A stretch of DNA of 9,168 bases from Bacteroidota bacterium (GTDB lineage: Bacteria > Bacteroidota > Bacteroidia > UKL13-3), in the NCBI GenBank assembly GCA_018883485.1, contig VEQB01000068.1, positions 1 through 9,168 of the forward strand, read 5' to 3'. Position 1 is the stretch's first letter. Every line of letters begins with the position of its first letter. The notes under the pieces were generated by a model. That model ran no database searches and was not told where the DNA came from. It saw nothing but the letters and a program-made list of their open reading frames with translations. The translations under genes and the position numbers were made by a program. Of the stretch, positions 7,686 to 9,168 are shown piece after piece.

Positions 7686-7715
7686 TTTGTAGGGTAAATT
7701 TCATGTTTATTTTTG
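7686..7715 (+). promoter_or_regulatory. Candidate ftsX operon promoter, Bacteroidota type
   Basis: TTTG (7686-7689), an 18-base spacer and TATTTTTG (7708-7715) give a perfect -7 element with a slightly short spacer. It would drive ftsX, the DUF3098 gene and uppP. Transcription would start near 7720-7723, which lies downstream of the first possible ftsX TTG start (7713). Either the true start is the TTG at 7737 or this match is fortuitous. Confidence 0.45.
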
Positions 7716-8600
7716 CTGAACCTAAATTCTAACAAATTGACAACATCAGTTAAACGAAAAAGAAAGTTCAGCTACTTTTCTGCCATCTTAAGTATTGCCA
7801 TGGTATTACTTATGCTGGGTTTATTAGGCTTTCTATTCTTGGGCACCAAGGCGGCCGAGAGTTACTTAAGAGAAAATATGATGGTTCAAGCCTTTTTACA
7901 ACCCGAGTTAGGAGAGGCCGAAATACAAGCATTATCAGAAAAAATTAAAGCAGCACCCTTTACCGCAGAATTTAGCTATACCAGCAAAGAGCGCGCAGCT
8001 ATTGAGTTTAGTAATGAAATTGGGCAAGATTTTACAAGCTTTTTAGGATATAATCCTTTGATGCCAAGCTTTCAAATTAAACTAAATGGAGAATTTAATA
8101 ATGTGGATAAACTCCCAGAGGTAGAACAAACATTAAAAAAAATGACGGGCGTTACTGATGTCGATTACCCAAGAGCAGCCTTTGGAAATGTGCAAGAAAA
8201 CATCCAAAAGGTAGGAGCTCTATTTATTGGCTTAGCGGCAATTTTTGGAATTATTGCCGTGGTTCTGATTCATAATACAGTTCGCTTAAATCTTTATGCG
8301 CGTAGATTCACCATTAAAAGTATGCAATTGGTTGGCGCTACACACGGTTTCATAATCAAGCCATTTCTTGTTAAAGGCTTAATAAATGGAATTTGGGGTT
8401 GGCTCATTGCGGCAATTTTGTTATTCAGTATTCAAAAAGCTTTACCAACTTGGATACCCGAATGGGAAAGTTTTTTTAGTGGTTTAATGAACCTAAGTTT
8501 ATTTGGCGGACTCTTACTTATTGGCGTATTTATAAGCGTATTGAGTAGTTTATTAAGTACACGTAAATTTCTAAATACACGTTTAGATGAGTTATACTAA
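7713..8600 (+). CDS. ftsX: Cell division ABC-transporter-like permease FtsX
   Basis: FtsX is the inner-membrane partner of the ATPase FtsE. The complex does not transport a solute but transmits ATP hydrolysis to periplasmic peptidoglycan hydrolases at division. The 295-residue frame has the family layout: basic N-terminus, TM1 (about 21-44), an extracytoplasmic domain (about 47-165) containing the hallmark NPLMPSFQIKL (114-124), TM2 (166-188), the cytoplasmic loop FTIKSMQLVGAT (199-210) leading to PFLVKG, and TM3 and TM4 (about 220-240 and 262-283). No ATG fits the frame near the start: an upstream stop at 7695 leaves TTG 7713, CTG 7716 or TTG 7737. The outermost TTG is listed here. TTG 7737 would give 287 residues beginning TTSVKRKRK after the initiator, a more typical N-terminus. 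An ATG at 7703 is out of frame by one base. FtsE is not in the window. Confidence 0.93.
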   Translation: MLNLNSNKLTTSVKRKRKFSYFSAILSIAMVLLMLGLLGFLFLGTKAAESYLRENMMVQAFLQPELGEAEIQALSEKIKAAPFTAEFSYTSKERAAIEFSNEIGQDFTSFLGYNPLMPSFQIKLNGEFNNVDKLPEVEQTLKKMTGVTDVDYPRAAFGNVQENIQKVGALFIGLAAIFGIIAVVLIHNTVRLNLYARRFTIKSMQLVGATHGFIIKPFLVKGLINGIWGWLIAAILLFSIQKALPTWIPEWESFFSGLMNLSLFGGLLLIGVFISVLSSLLSTRKFLNTRLDELY

Positions 8601-8634
8601 TTGAAAATTAAATTTAAAACCACATATTGCAGCT

Positions 8635-8868
8635 ATGAGTAAAGATAAAAATACAAGCAAAAAACCTGAGGCTCAATCAGAACAAGCATTTGTTTTTGGT
8701 AAGCAAAACTACATGTTAATGATTATTGGTTTGGTTGTTATCATCCTTGGATTTACCTTAATGGCAGGTAAAGAAGACATTTTTGATTTTAGAAAGCTAA
8801 CCTTAGCTCCCATTTTAGTGCTTACCGGTTTCGTTATAGAAATCTATGCCATTATGAAAAAGCAGTAA
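8635..8868 (+). CDS. DUF3098 family small membrane protein
   Basis: This is a 77-residue protein with a charged, probably disordered N-terminus (residues 1-18), then FVFGKQNYMLM leading into a first membrane helix (about 27-44). A short polar loop containing GKEDIFDFRKLTLAP follows, then a second helix (about 57-73), ending IYAIMKKQ. The FVFGKxNY and LTLAPILVLTGFVIEIYAIMKK segments are characteristic of DUF3098, a Bacteroidota family with no known function. It lies 34 bases after ftsX and 6 bases before uppP on the same strand, so it is very probably co-transcribed with them. The conserved position suggests an envelope-related role, but nothing in the sequence defines it. Confidence 0.9.
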   Translation: MSKDKNTSKKPEAQSEQAFVFGKQNYMLMIIGLVVIILGFTLMAGKEDIFDFRKLTLAPILVLTGFVIEIYAIMKKQ

Positions 8869-8874
8869 TTAAGA

Positions 8875-9168
8875 ATGAATTATTTTGAAGCTATAATCCT
8901 TGCAATCATAGAAGGACTTACAGAATATTTGCCTGTTAGTTCTACTGGCCACATGATTATTGCCTCGTCTATCATGGGAATTGCCAGCGATGAGTTTGTT
9001 AAAATGTTTACCATATCAATTCAATTTGGTGCCATACTTTCTGTAGTTGTATTGTACTGGAAGAGATTTTTTCAAAGCATAAATTTTTACCTAAAATTGT
9101 TTGTAGCCTTTTTACCAGCAGCTGTTATTGGTTTTTTACTTAATGATTATATTGATGCCTTATTAGAG
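8875..9168 (+). CDS. uppP: Undecaprenyl-diphosphatase UppP/BacA, N-terminal part (cut by window end)
   Basis: UppP dephosphorylates undecaprenyl diphosphate at the inner membrane and so recycles the lipid carrier for peptidoglycan and other surface polymers. Excess enzyme gives bacitracin resistance. The first 98 codons are present, out of about 260-280 expected. MNYFEAIILAIIEGLTEYLP opens the protein. The active-site ExxxE motif is E13-xxx-E17, followed by the PVSSTGHM stretch with the conserved His26. FTISIQFGAILSVVVLYW is the next membrane segment. The second catalytic motif (PGxSRS) would lie beyond the window. The ATG comes six bases after the DUF3098 stop, indicating an operon. In related genomes truB commonly follows, which cannot be checked here. 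Confidence 0.94.
   Translation, partial: MNYFEAIILAIIEGLTEYLPVSSTGHMIIASSIMGIASDEFVKMFTISIQFGAILSVVVLYWKRFFQSINFYLKLFVAFLPAAVIGFLLNDYIDALLE

Noticed and set aside
8601..8634. Terminator or promoter between ftsX and the DUF3098 gene
   Set aside because: The 34 AT-rich bases contain neither a stable hairpin nor a TAnnTTTG element, so the genes are read as one operon.

Overview
The window is an AT-rich chromosomal segment that most likely comes from a member of the phylum Bacteroidota. Three things support this. The leucyl-tRNA synthetase has the architecture I associate with that phylum. The order ftsX, DUF3098, uppP is typical of it. The divergent intergenic region carries TAnnTTTG/TTTG promoter elements, which are characteristic of Bacteroidota sigma factors, and start codons lack clear Shine-Dalgarno sequences. 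I cannot place it below phylum level. I see no tRNA, rRNA, CRISPR array, insertion sequence or phage gene, so this looks like ordinary core genome.

Layout, left to right. (1) Positions 1-120 hold the last 39 codons of a sensor histidine kinase (ATP-binding domain). Its stop codon overlaps the start of the next gene. (2) Positions 120-3617 encode a 1165-residue exported, probable outer-membrane beta-barrel protein of a family I recognise only by its signatures (GLSIGNNQ, PIQPEGNTQ, DYNTGEV) and for which I know no function. (3) Positions 3649-4710 encode an AI-2E/PerM-family membrane transporter. (4) On the minus strand, convergent with it and sharing a TTAA at the two stop codons, lies leuS (7606 down to 4707). 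It is broken into two overlapping frames by what looks like one missing base near 5100. (5) A 106-base divergent region (7607-7712) holds a convincing leuS promoter and a plausible ftsX promoter. (6) On the plus strand follow ftsX, a small DUF3098 membrane protein and the first 98 codons of uppP, cut by the window edge.

The right-hand group is an envelope/cell-division cluster. FtsX partners the ATPase FtsE to control peptidoglycan hydrolysis, and UppP recycles the undecaprenyl lipid carrier. DUF3098 is a small two-helix protein of unknown role lying between them. The left-hand group pairs a signalling kinase with a large surface protein by an overlapping stop/start, which suggests co-expression but not necessarily shared function.

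I did not find a clearly new system. The points most worth a second look are the leuS frameshift, the uncharacterised large barrel protein with an EF-hand-like loop, and the conflict between the apparent ftsX promoter and its start codon.
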